A DNA stretch of 6,429 bases, from NCBI GenBank assembly GCA_019417145.1, contig DXVY01000097.1, positions 1 through 6,429 on the forward strand, written 5' to 3'. Source of the DNA: Clostridiales bacterium (GTDB lineage Bacteria > Bacillota > Clostridia > Oscillospirales > Acutalibacteraceae). Within the stretch, counting starts at the first letter, position 1. The number at the start of each line of letters is the position of its first letter. A program made the position numbers and the translations under genes. This document shows, piece after piece, positions 1 to 6,209 of this stretch. Below the pieces are notes generated by a model. That model made no database searches. It saw only the letters and a program-made list of their open reading frames with translations, and was not told where the DNA came from.

Positions 1-153
1 ATAAAAAACATATAGCTGCCAGTATCCGTATTCCTCCACACCCAGCCGCTTGGGCACCAGCGCCACCAGAATGACCTGCAGCAGGGTGGCCACAATATTG
101 GCCACAAAGGTATAGGACAGGTTTTTCAGGATGCTCAGTATCTTGTTATTCAC
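1..153 (-). CDS. Wzx-type polysaccharide flippase, N-terminal 51 residues (cut by window edge)
   Basis: This reading frame is open from a GTG at 153-151 to the window edge, giving 51 residues that begin MNNKILSILKNLSYTFVANI. A short polar start is followed by a hydrophobic stretch (about residues 12-33), then a VPKRLGVEEYGYW segment. That N-terminal pattern, a first membrane helix followed by an 'R-LG-E-YG-W' loop, is typical of the MOP-superfamily oligosaccharide flippases (Wzx/RfbX/PST), which usually have 400-500 residues and 12-14 helices. They move lipid-linked repeat units across the cytoplasmic membrane. The GTG start is supported by a full AGGAGG six bases upstream, and no ATG is in frame nearby. 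The gene lies 10 bases after rfbC, and rfbC's stop overlaps its ribosome binding site. The family call rests on a short N-terminus plus context; another multi-helix exporter is possible. Confidence 0.72.
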   Translation of the reverse strand, partial: MNNKILSILKNLSYTFVANIVATLLQVILVALVPKRLGVEEYGYWQLYVFY

Positions 154-159
154 CAGGAG

Positions 160-165
160 CCTCCT
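160..165 (-). promoter_or_regulatory. Ribosome binding site of the flippase gene, overlapping the rfbC stop codon
   Basis: On the minus strand AGGAGG is followed by a six-base spacer and then GTG. The first two bases of the site are the last two bases of the rfbC TAG stop (166-164). Ribosomes ending rfbC therefore stop on top of this site, which favours translational coupling. The site decides the GTG start of the flippase gene. Confidence 0.8.
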
Positions 166-712
166 ATGCAAGCGTGCGCAGGAATGGATTCGCTTTATCC
201 TTCTCGCTGAGGAGGAGCTCCATATCCTCGGCTATGGGCCAATCCACCCCTACGTCCGGATCGTTCCAGCGCAGGCCGCCCTCATCCTCCGGGTGATAGA
301 ATTCATCGCATTTATAGACAAACTCGGCCTCCTCGGACAAGACGAGAAAGCCGTGGGCAAAGCCCCGGGGAATGTAAAACTGCCTTTTGTTTTCATCCGA
401 GAGCAGCACGCCGGTCCATTTGCCGTAGGTCTCGCTGCCGGGGCGCAGGTCCACGGCCACGTCAAAGACCTCGCCCTTTACCACCTGCACCAGCTTGCCC
501 TGGGGATACCGCTTTTGAAAATGCAGGCCCCGGAGCACGCCCCTGCGGGATTTGGACTGATTGTCCTGCACAAAAACCATATCCAGGCCGGCCGCCTTAA
601 ACTCGTTATAGTTATAGGTTTCCATAAAATAGCCCCGTGCGTCGCCGAACACGGTCGGCTCGATGATATACACGCCCTGGATCTCGGTCTCATGAAACTG
701 AAACTTGGCCAT
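164..712 (-). CDS. rfbC: dTDP-4-dehydrorhamnose 3,5-epimerase (RfbC/RmlC)
   Basis: This cytosolic cupin enzyme epimerises dTDP-4-keto-6-deoxy-D-glucose at C3 and C5, the third step of dTDP-L-rhamnose synthesis. From MAKF the protein has 182 residues, the usual RmlC length. Family signatures seen in order are FGDARGYF (22-29), FVQDNQSKS (47-55), VLRGLHFQ (59-66), GEVFDVAVDLR (80-90), FYIPRGFAHGF (112-122) and LSEKD (168-172). By comparison with the Salmonella enzyme, His64 and Asp172 form the catalytic dyad and Tyr139 is the conserved tyrosine, so the active site looks intact. Two ATGs compete for the start: 718-716 (adds Met-His) and 712-710. AAAGGAG at 729-723 lies 4 bases from the first and 10 from the second. 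I prefer the second because homologues begin near MAKF, but the longer form ending at 718 is possible. It follows rfbB after about 25-31 bases. Confidence 0.95.
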   Translation of the reverse strand: MAKFQFHETEIQGVYIIEPTVFGDARGYFMETYNYNEFKAAGLDMVFVQDNQSKSRRGVLRGLHFQKRYPQGKLVQVVKGEVFDVAVDLRPGSETYGKWTGVLLSDENKRQFYIPRGFAHGFLVLSEEAEFVYKCDEFYHPEDEGGLRWNDPDVGVDWPIAEDMELLLSEKDKANPFLRTLA

Positions 713-722
713 ATGCATCCAT

Positions 723-729
723 CTCCTTT
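723..729 (-). promoter_or_regulatory. Ribosome binding site of rfbC
   Basis: AAAGGAG on the minus strand precedes two in-frame ATGs, with spacers of 4 bases (ATG at 718) and 10 bases (ATG at 712). Neither spacing is ideal, so the site alone does not settle the start. Confidence 0.65.
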
Positions 730-743
730 GAACCGGCCCGTTG

Positions 744-1802
744 CTACCGGCCGCCGTACATCTTCTCGTAATAGGCCTGATAGCGGCCGCTGGTCACATG
801 CTCCATCCATTCCTTGTGGGTCAGATACCACTGGATGGTCTTCTGGATGCCCACCTCAAAGGTGGTCTCCGGATACCAGCCCAGTTCATTCTTTATCTTC
901 TCCGGATCAATGCCGTACCGCCGGTCATGTCCTTTCCGGTCGGTGACATGTTTTATCAGCTGCTCGCCCACCTTCGGGTCCACATGGGTCCGCACATATT
1001 CGATGATGGTCTTGACAATGGTTAGATTGGGCCGCTCGTTGTGGCCGCCCACATTGTACACCTGACCCAGACGGCCTTTCCGGGCCACCAGATCGATGGC
1101 CTTGCAGTGATCCTCCACATACAGCCAGTCCCGCACCTGCATGCCGTCGCCGTAAACCGGCAGCTCCTTATGTTGCAGGGCATTGTTGATCATCAGGGGA
1201 ATCAGCTTCTCCGGGAACTGATAGGGACCGTAGTTATTGGAGCAGCGGGTGATATTCACCGGAAATTTATAGGTATCGGCATAGGCCTTCACAAACAGGT
1301 CGGCCGACGCCTTGCTGGAGGAATAGGGACTGTGGGGATCTAAGGGCGTGGTCTCGGTAAAATAGCCCTCGGCCCCAAGGGAACCATACACCTCGTCGGT
1401 GGAAACCTGCAAGAACTTGCAGCCCTCCCTATAGGTATCGTCCCCTGTCTGCCAGGCTTTTTTGGCGCAGTTTAGGAGATTGACCGTTCCCAGGACGTTA
1501 GTTTTCACAAAAACTTCCGGATCGCTGATCGATCGGTCCACATGGCTTTCGGCCGCAAAATTGATCACATAGTCAATATCATACCGCTCAAACAGGCCCT
1601 GCATGGCGGCCTGGTCGCAAATATCGGCCTGAATAAAAGTATAGTTCGGGTGGTTTTCCACCCCGCTCAAATTCTCCAGGTTGCCGGCATAGGTCAACTT
1701 ATCCACATTGACTATTTTTACATCGCTGTACCTTTCCAGCATATAAAGCACAAAGTTGGACCCGATAAAGCCGGCGCCGCCGGTGACAAGATAGGTTTTC
1801 AT
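744..1802 (-). CDS. rfbB: dTDP-glucose 4,6-dehydratase (RfbB/RmlB)
   Basis: This extended short-chain dehydrogenase converts dTDP-D-glucose to dTDP-4-keto-6-deoxy-D-glucose using tightly bound NAD+, the second step of dTDP-L-rhamnose synthesis. The protein has 352 residues, normal for RmlB. The Rossmann nucleotide-binding motif GGAGFIG is at residues 8-14. NFAAESHVDRSI (81-92) is the classic RmlB block. STDEVYG (134-140) carries the Thr135-Asp136-Glu137 catalytic triplet, and YSSSK (160-164) supplies the Tyr/Lys pair. ITRCSNNYGPYQFPEKLIP (184-202) and VTDRKGHDRRYGID (286-299) are further RmlB signatures in the sugar-nucleotide domain. All catalytic residues are present, so the enzyme should be active. 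The ATG start lies two bases after the rfbD stop, with its ribosome binding site inside the last rfbD codons. RmlB is more certain than related UDP-sugar dehydratases because RfbA, C and D surround it. Confidence 0.97.
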   Translation of the reverse strand: MKTYLVTGGAGFIGSNFVLYMLERYSDVKIVNVDKLTYAGNLENLSGVENHPNYTFIQADICDQAAMQGLFERYDIDYVINFAAESHVDRSISDPEVFVKTNVLGTVNLLNCAKKAWQTGDDTYREGCKFLQVSTDEVYGSLGAEGYFTETTPLDPHSPYSSSKASADLFVKAYADTYKFPVNITRCSNNYGPYQFPEKLIPLMINNALQHKELPVYGDGMQVRDWLYVEDHCKAIDLVARKGRLGQVYNVGGHNERPNLTIVKTIIEYVRTHVDPKVGEQLIKHVTDRKGHDRRYGIDPEKIKNELGWYPETTFEVGIQKTIQWYLTHKEWMEHVTSGRYQAYYEKMYGGR

Positions 1803-1804
1803 CC

Positions 1805-2692
1805 CTATTCCCCCTCCTTATAATTCTTAAAGAAGCAGGCGAGCGCCTCTTCCCAGGGCCGCATCTCATCCCCCACCGTACAGCGCAGCATACGATTTTC
1901 CAGCGCGGAATAGGCCGGACGGCGGGTGGGGCTGGGAAATTCCGCACTGGTACAGGGGGAAACCGTACACGGAATCCCGGACAGCTCCACAATCTTCCGG
2001 GCGAAATCATACCAGGAGCAGACGCCTTCTCCGGTGCAATGATAGACCCCGTATTCCTCTGTGACCGCGATTTTTAAAATATGGTGGGCCAGGTCGGCCG
2101 CATTGGTAGGATTGCCACGCTGGTCGTCCACCACCTTGACCTCCCCCTTTTCCCGGGCCAGGCGCAAGATGGTCTTTACAAAATTCCCGCCGTGGTAGCC
2201 GTATAGCCAGGCGGTGCGGACAATAAAATACCTGGGGCACTGCTCCCGGACATACTGCTCGCCCAGCAGCTTGGACGCGCCATAGGCGCCCTGAGGCGCG
2301 CAGACATCCCACTCGGCATAGGGCTTGTCCCCGTCGCCGGCAAAAACATAATCGGTAGAGACATGCAAAAGCTTGGCCCCAATTCCCTGCGCGGCCCTCG
2401 CCAGATTCCGCGGGCCGATGGCGTTGCCCTTCATGGCCAGGTCCGGGTCCCGCTCGCAGCCGTCCACATGCGTCATAGCGGCGCAGTTTATAATCAAATC
2501 GGGCTTTGTTCCCTGTACGTATTCCTGTACCGCCCTTCCGTCGGCAATATCCAGGTCGGGAAGATCAATCCCCGTCACCAGGGCGTCTTTATAAACGGTC
2601 GGGATCTCTCCCAGCTCCGATCTGCCCAGATGCAGGATTTTAATCAGCTCGGTACCCAGCTGGCCGTTGCAGCCGGTGATGAGAATCTTCAT
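1805..2692 (-). CDS. rfbD: dTDP-4-dehydrorhamnose reductase (RfbD/RmlD)
   Basis: This short-chain dehydrogenase reduces dTDP-4-keto-L-rhamnose to dTDP-L-rhamnose with NAD(P)H, the last step of the pathway. From MKILITG the protein has 295 residues. The glycine-rich cofactor motif GCNGQLG is at 7-13, NCAAMTHVDGCE at 69-80, the active-site block VSTDYVFAGD at 111-120 (Thr113), the Tyr137/Lys141 pair in YGASK, VRTAWLYG at 158-165, and the substrate-binding RRPAYSALEN at 257-266. All are hallmarks of RmlD. The frame is open nine codons further upstream, but AGGAGG at 2704-2699 sits six bases before the ATG at 2692, and the family starts with MKILITG, so I use the shorter form. rfbA ends 64 bases upstream and rfbB begins two bases downstream. 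Confidence 0.96.
   Translation of the reverse strand: MKILITGCNGQLGTELIKILHLGRSELGEIPTVYKDALVTGIDLPDLDIADGRAVQEYVQGTKPDLIINCAAMTHVDGCERDPDLAMKGNAIGPRNLARAAQGIGAKLLHVSTDYVFAGDGDKPYAEWDVCAPQGAYGASKLLGEQYVREQCPRYFIVRTAWLYGYHGGNFVKTILRLAREKGEVKVVDDQRGNPTNAADLAHHILKIAVTEEYGVYHCTGEGVCSWYDFARKIVELSGIPCTVSPCTSAEFPSPTRRPAYSALENRMLRCTVGDEMRPWEEALACFFKNYKEGE
1813..1819 (-). promoter_or_regulatory. Ribosome binding site of rfbB, inside the last codons of rfbD
   Basis: AAGGAGG on the minus strand is formed by the Lys-Glu-Gly codons at the end of rfbD, 10 bases before the rfbB ATG. With the stop and start two bases apart, the two genes are probably coupled in translation. Confidence 0.75.
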
Positions 2693-2698
2693 ATGCTT

Positions 2699-2704
2699 CC
2701 TCCT
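2699..2704 (-). promoter_or_regulatory. Ribosome binding site that fixes the rfbD start
   Basis: AGGAGG on the minus strand with a six-base spacer (AAGCAT) leads into the ATG at 2692-2690. It rules out the in-frame ATG 27 bases upstream as the main start. Confidence 0.85.
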
Positions 2705-2705
2705 G

Positions 2706-2726
2706 CTTTCCGTATGCAAAGGAAAG
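2706..2726 (-). repeat. Small inverted repeat (possible hairpin) next to the rfbD ribosome binding site
   Basis: In the rfbA-rfbD gap, CTTTCC (2726-2721) and GGAAAG (2711-2706) are perfect 6-bp arms around a 9-base loop on the minus strand. The second arm ends one base before AGGAGG. There is no T run after it, so it is not a factor-independent terminator. With only six pairs and a long loop the stem would be weak, and it may be chance. Confidence 0.35.
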
Positions 2727-2756
2727 ATGGACCCTCTTCCCTTCTACAAACCCTTC

Positions 2757-3641
2757 TTATTCGCCCTGGGGCTTTACCATCTCGGCCACCTGATACAGAT
2801 ACTGCCCGTATTCGGTAGATTTTAAACGGTCGGCCTCTCGCAGGAGCTGGGTTTTGCCGATCCAGCCGTTCCGGTATGCAATCTCCTCCAGGCAGGCGAT
2901 ATAGAGCCCCTGCCGGGTCTGGACAGCCTCCACAAAATTGGCGGCGGCCAACATGGCCCGGTGGTTGCCCGTATCCAGCCAGGCCATACCCCGGCCGAAC
3001 AGCTCCACCTTCAATTTTCCCGCCTCCAGATAGGCGTTGTTGACAGCGGTAATCTCGATTTCCCCTCTGGCGGAGGGCTGCACCTTCTTGGCGATTTCCA
3101 CAACCCTATTGTCGTAAAAATATAGGCCGGGCACGGCATAATTGGATTTGGGATGCTCCGGCTTTTCCTCTATGGAAAGCACATTGCCCTCCCCGTCAAA
3201 CTCCACAACGCCGAATTCCCTTGGATTGCTCACGTGGTAGCCGAAGATGGTGGCCCCTTCCTTGCGTCCGGCCGCCGCCCGAAGCCGCTCGGTAAAGGCG
3301 TAGCCATAGAAAATATTATCCCCCAGCACCAGGCAGACATTGTCGCCGCCGATAAAATCCGCGCCCACGATAAAGGCGTCGGCCAGCCCCCGTGGCTTAT
3401 CCTGCACGGCATAGGAAATGTTCATGCCGATGTGGGAGCCGTCCGAAAACAGCTCTTCAAAATTGTGAATATCCCGGGGTGTAGAAATAATGAGTACCTC
3501 TCGGATCCCGGCCAGCATCAGAGTGGACATGGGATAATAGATCATGGGTTTGTCATAGACGGTCAAAATCTGCTTGGATGCGGCGATGGTGGAGGGATAG
3601 AGCCGCGTTCCCGCCCCGCCGGCCAAAATAATACCTTTCAT
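2757..3641 (-). CDS. rfbA: Glucose-1-phosphate thymidylyltransferase (RfbA/RmlA)
   Basis: This enzyme joins dTTP and alpha-D-glucose-1-phosphate to give dTDP-glucose and pyrophosphate, the first and usually feedback-controlled step of dTDP-L-rhamnose synthesis. The protein has 294 residues, the full RmlA length. The N-terminal nucleotide-binding signature LAGGAGTRLYP is at 6-16, with the Lys23 region SKQIL following, then YDKPMIYYPMSTLMLAGIRE (29-48). Further blocks are VQDKPRGLADAF (79-90), LVLGDNIFYG (104-113, metal-binding Asp108), EEKPEHPKSNYAVPGLYFYD (158-177), ARGEIEIT (191-198) and GMAWLDTG (218-225, second metal-binding Asp223). EEIAYRNGWI (252-261) and EYGQYL (277-282) match the C-terminal part. 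One oddity is Thr27 where most homologues have Pro in the SKQ-L-P-VYDKP motif. AAGGTGA lies nine bases before the ATG. The gene follows the polymerase gene after 64 bases. Confidence 0.97.
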   Translation of the reverse strand: MKGIILAGGAGTRLYPSTIAASKQILTVYDKPMIYYPMSTLMLAGIREVLIISTPRDIHNFEELFSDGSHIGMNISYAVQDKPRGLADAFIVGADFIGGDNVCLVLGDNIFYGYAFTERLRAAAGRKEGATIFGYHVSNPREFGVVEFDGEGNVLSIEEKPEHPKSNYAVPGLYFYDNRVVEIAKKVQPSARGEIEITAVNNAYLEAGKLKVELFGRGMAWLDTGNHRAMLAAANFVEAVQTRQGLYIACLEEIAYRNGWIGKTQLLREADRLKSTEYGQYLYQVAEMVKPQGE

Positions 3642-3705
3642 TTGCTACACTCACCTTCTGCAATTATCTTTACCCGGCCGAGGGCAATACCGGAGTCGCG
3701 TACAC

Positions 3706-5226
3706 TTAGCGCGAACGCTCTGCTTTTTGAGTTTTTCGCCTTTCTATCAGGCGCCTTATGGGCTTCATGCAAAACTCAAAAATCGGATCGCGCACAGCTT
3801 CCTTCCCATAGGTCAGGCTGATATAATACACATACCAGCCCAAAAAAAGAAAGAAAAGGTAGTTTATCAGCTGTGTATAAGGATAAATCAATATGTTATC
3901 CACCATACTGATTACGCCAAAACCGACCAAGCAGGCTAATAGGGCGATTAACAATCTTTGATCCCGCTGATCCGTTTTTTTCATTAAAACATTGCGAATG
4001 GTTATTCGCAAACAATATAGCAAAAACATCAGGAAAATAAGCAGGCCAACCACGCCATTACATAACAAAATTTGTAAAAATAGGTTGTGCATATTTCCAG
4101 CGTCCGACAGCTCACCCGTAAAATTATCCGGTTTATATTTCAACCACTCCTCGGGAGCATTGCTGGAGGTCACACCAAATACAAGATTTTCATTTACTAC
4201 CGTCTTGATACCCGTTTTCATCAAGACCGTACGTCCGGTTGAAAAATTCCCCTCAAAATCCCGTTCGCCGATCAAAGGACGACTAATCTGCGAACCCACT
4301 TTATTATCGTTTTGCGCGTACTGCTGGTTCAAAAATGTTGTAACGCCCTTGCCAACCATTCCCGAACCAATCCAAAGGGCCCCCGCAAATGCGAAAATTG
4401 CCACGCATGCGGTGACCTTCTGCCAAGCCCGTTTTTCTATGCGCATTTTTTCGCTGGTTATCACCAGCAGGACCGCAAAAAGTATCAGGCAGCCATAAAA
4501 ACCAAGGGCAGCTCCCCGGGATTCCGTAAGCGTGATACAAAACCACTGTATTACCAAATTCACGCCGCTGTATACCTTCATCAGTCGGCCTTTTTGGGGC
4601 AGCGCGGCATAAAGTATCAAGCAGCAGCATACGCCGGCCATTGCCAGCCATCCAAGCAGATTCGCATTCCCCTGCAGGCCGGTAAAGCGTCCTTCTGCGC
4701 TCACGCCCATATAATAATATCGGTCGGCGCCGTTTAGATGCCAGATAAAAGGAATAGAGTAACGCAGGCAGAGCAATACCAGGCTTGCAATCGTATTTAA
4801 AAGAAGCAGAGCAGAAAACAAACCCGTAACTTTTAAAATGTACCGCCGAATTTTTTCCTTATCGGCGGACATTGCCATTGTATAAAACAAAAAGAATATA
4901 ATGACGATATAGGCGAAATCAGCAATACCGGACGTAAAATTGGTCAGCCCATTTAACAAAATCGTTATGGCCGCGCCTATACAAAATAAAATGAGATATT
5001 GATTTCCGTAAAATTTAAACAACCATCGATTGGTAAAGAGGTCATAAAAAAGCACCACGGCAGCCCATAAAATAACATATCGGGCGGTGTTTTGGTTCTG
5101 TACCGCAATCGGTATCAGGCTGGCAATATAAGTAAACACCAACAGCGCTATACAAAACCATTCGCGATTAAACAGGGTCATCTCTAAAAAGCGCAGTATT
5201 TTCGGCTTCTGTCTTATGTTCTCCAC
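3706..5226 (-). CDS. O-antigen ligase/polymerase family membrane protein (Wzy-type)
   Basis: This 506-residue polytopic membrane protein resembles the Wzy/WaaL family, which polymerises or ligates lipid-linked glycans on the outer face of the cytoplasmic membrane. I see about eleven or twelve hydrophobic segments, near residues 23-43, 49-64, 76-93, 98-118, 133-155, 188-209, 218-232, 239-257, 270-290, 380-407, 424-446 and 451-473. A large external loop lies at about 291-379. Family-like motifs are RFTGLQGNANLLG (180-192), LTESRGAALG (233-242), STGRTVLMKTG (329-339) and MHNLFLQILLCNG (379-391, with the conserved His-Asn). The C-terminal tail is basic and cytoplasmic. The start is GTG, eight bases after AAGGAG; the next in-frame Met is residue 16. 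The gene is visibly more AT-rich than its neighbours, as is common for wzy genes. Polymerase fits better than ligase because a flippase and sugar-nucleotide genes are alongside, but the sequence cannot settle this. Confidence 0.88.
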   Translation of the reverse strand: MENIRQKPKILRFLEMTLFNREWFCIALLVFTYIASLIPIAVQNQNTARYVILWAAVVLFYDLFTNRWLFKFYGNQYLILFCIGAAITILLNGLTNFTSGIADFAYIVIIFFLFYTMAMSADKEKIRRYILKVTGLFSALLLLNTIASLVLLCLRYSIPFIWHLNGADRYYYMGVSAEGRFTGLQGNANLLGWLAMAGVCCCLILYAALPQKGRLMKVYSGVNLVIQWFCITLTESRGAALGFYGCLILFAVLLVITSEKMRIEKRAWQKVTACVAIFAFAGALWIGSGMVGKGVTTFLNQQYAQNDNKVGSQISRPLIGERDFEGNFSTGRTVLMKTGIKTVVNENLVFGVTSSNAPEEWLKYKPDNFTGELSDAGNMHNLFLQILLCNGVVGLLIFLMFLLYCLRITIRNVLMKKTDQRDQRLLIALLACLVGFGVISMVDNILIYPYTQLINYLFFLFLGWYVYYISLTYGKEAVRDPIFEFCMKPIRRLIERRKTQKAERSR

Positions 5227-5234
5227 ACCAAAAT

Positions 5235-5240
5235 CTCCTT
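5235..5240 (-). promoter_or_regulatory. Ribosome binding site that decides the GTG start of the polymerase gene
   Basis: AAGGAG on the minus strand is followed by eight bases (ATTTTGGT) and then the GTG at 5226-5224. No ATG in this frame lies close, so the site supports a GTG start. Confidence 0.75.
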
Positions 5241-5267
5241 ACTTGACTCTTTTTATGACTTAACTGT

Positions 5268-6170
5268 TTACAGCCAGCCCAGCAGGGCGAAAAGCTTGAC
5301 AAACACGATATCCATACGCCTTTGGGTTGTGGCGTAGGGGTTGAAGAAAAAGCCCAGGCGGCAGCCGAAACTCTTCTTGATCCCCGCCATCTGACGGGCC
5401 AGCTTTTTATCCTTTTCCGAAAGCTGTCCGCCGTATCCCTCCAGCATCTCCTCCGCGTAATGGATCCGGACCATATCCTGGCTCCGCCGCTTGATGGAAT
5501 GAAACCGTTCCTTCCAGTGGCTGCCCTTGGACTGCATCCCCACCACATTGTTGCCGTGCTGCCTGTACTCGATATAGGCGTTTTCATCATAGATGACCCG
5601 CCCCAGGGCGCTCGCCACCCGATACACCCAGGCGTCATGCATATTGGCCTTTGCCGGCTGATAGACGTCCAGCAGTTCCTTCAAGGCCTTATTATACACC
5701 ATGGTGCATCCCGACGCATAGCTGTTGAGCATGGCCGTGCCAAAGCTTAAACTTCGGATGGGGAAATCCGGCCGGGACAGGGGCTTTAAATCCTGATCCA
5801 CAATGTTCTTGCGGCCAAAATAGAGCAGCGGTCCATCGAAGCCCTCGGCCTCCATTCGCTCTACGGCGGCGGCCAGCTTTTCCGGCTGCCAATAATCGTC
5901 CTGATCGCTGAAGGCGTAATAGTCGGCGTCGCCGGCCCTTTGCATCAAATCAAAGAAGCTGCCCCCCGGCCCGGCGTTTTTTCCCTGATACCAGGTGAGC
6001 TTTCCTTCCTTTGCGTATCCTTCCAATATCTCGGCCGTGCGGTCGGTGGAGCCGTCGTCCCGCACAAGCAGCTCCAGCCCGTCCATAGTCTGGGCCAGGA
6101 TACTGTCTATCTGCTCCTCCACATACTTTTCACCGTTGTATGTGCTCATCATAACCAGTATTTTCGGCAT
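5268..6170 (-). CDS. Family 2 glycosyltransferase (probable rhamnosyltransferase-like)
   Basis: This is a GT-A fold glycosyltransferase of family 2 that should transfer a sugar from a nucleotide donor to the growing lipid-linked glycan on the cytosolic side. From MPKILVMMSTYNGEKYVEEQ the protein has 300 residues. The nucleotide-binding motif RDDGSTD is at 37-43, FSDQDDYW (87-94) carries the metal-binding Asp-X-Asp (Asp89/Asp91), and MHDAWVYRVA (177-186) is the conserved His-Asp block near the acceptor site. YRQHGNNVVG (202-211) is typical of the rhamnosyltransferase-like subgroup (RgpB/WbbL relatives). No membrane helix is clear, though the C-terminus is hydrophobic. An ATG nine bases earlier (6179) is in frame, but AAAAGGA at 6185-6179 overlaps it and lies eight bases from the ATG at 6170, so I prefer the latter. 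Rhamnose as donor sugar is inferred from the neighbouring rfb genes. The acceptor is unknown. Confidence 0.92.
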   Translation of the reverse strand: MPKILVMMSTYNGEKYVEEQIDSILAQTMDGLELLVRDDGSTDRTAEILEGYAKEGKLTWYQGKNAGPGGSFFDLMQRAGDADYYAFSDQDDYWQPEKLAAAVERMEAEGFDGPLLYFGRKNIVDQDLKPLSRPDFPIRSLSFGTAMLNSYASGCTMVYNKALKELLDVYQPAKANMHDAWVYRVASALGRVIYDENAYIEYRQHGNNVVGMQSKGSHWKERFHSIKRRSQDMVRIHYAEEMLEGYGGQLSEKDKKLARQMAGIKKSFGCRLGFFFNPYATTQRRMDIVFVKLFALLGWL

Positions 6171-6178
6171 TGCAAACA

Positions 6179-6185
6179 TCCTTTT
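6179..6185 (-). promoter_or_regulatory. Ribosome binding site of the glycosyltransferase gene
   Basis: AAAAGGA on the minus strand abuts the upstream ATG (6179-6177) but lies eight bases before the ATG at 6170-6168. The spacing favours the second ATG. Confidence 0.6.
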
Positions 6186-6209
6186 CCGGCAGTCCTTCAG
6201 CCGCCCGAA

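Noticed and set aside
131..946. A 271-codon plus-strand open frame
   Set aside because: It runs antisense to rfbC and the end of rfbB, both of which have full family signatures. The translation has no recognisable domain and is a product of GC-rich codon use on the other strand.
2693..2719. Upstream in-frame ATG for rfbD giving nine extra residues
   Set aside because: The extra residues are polar and not family-like, and the strong AGGAGG lies between this ATG and the MKILITG start.
3642..3705. Possible terminator between the polymerase gene and rfbA
   Set aside because: CCGG repeats here could pair over a long loop, but only four pairs form and no T run follows on the minus strand. The gap is more likely read through.
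3153..3821. A 222-codon plus-strand open frame
   Set aside because: It is antisense to rfbA and the end of the polymerase gene, crosses their junction, and encodes nothing recognisable.
3992..4498. A 168-codon plus-strand open frame
   Set aside because: It lies wholly antisense to the polymerase gene, whose membrane segments and family motifs make the minus-strand reading the real one.
5227..5267. Promoter or terminator between the glycosyltransferase and polymerase genes
   Set aside because: The 41-base gap is AT-rich but shows no spaced -35/-10 pair and no stem-loop; only the ribosome binding site is convincing.
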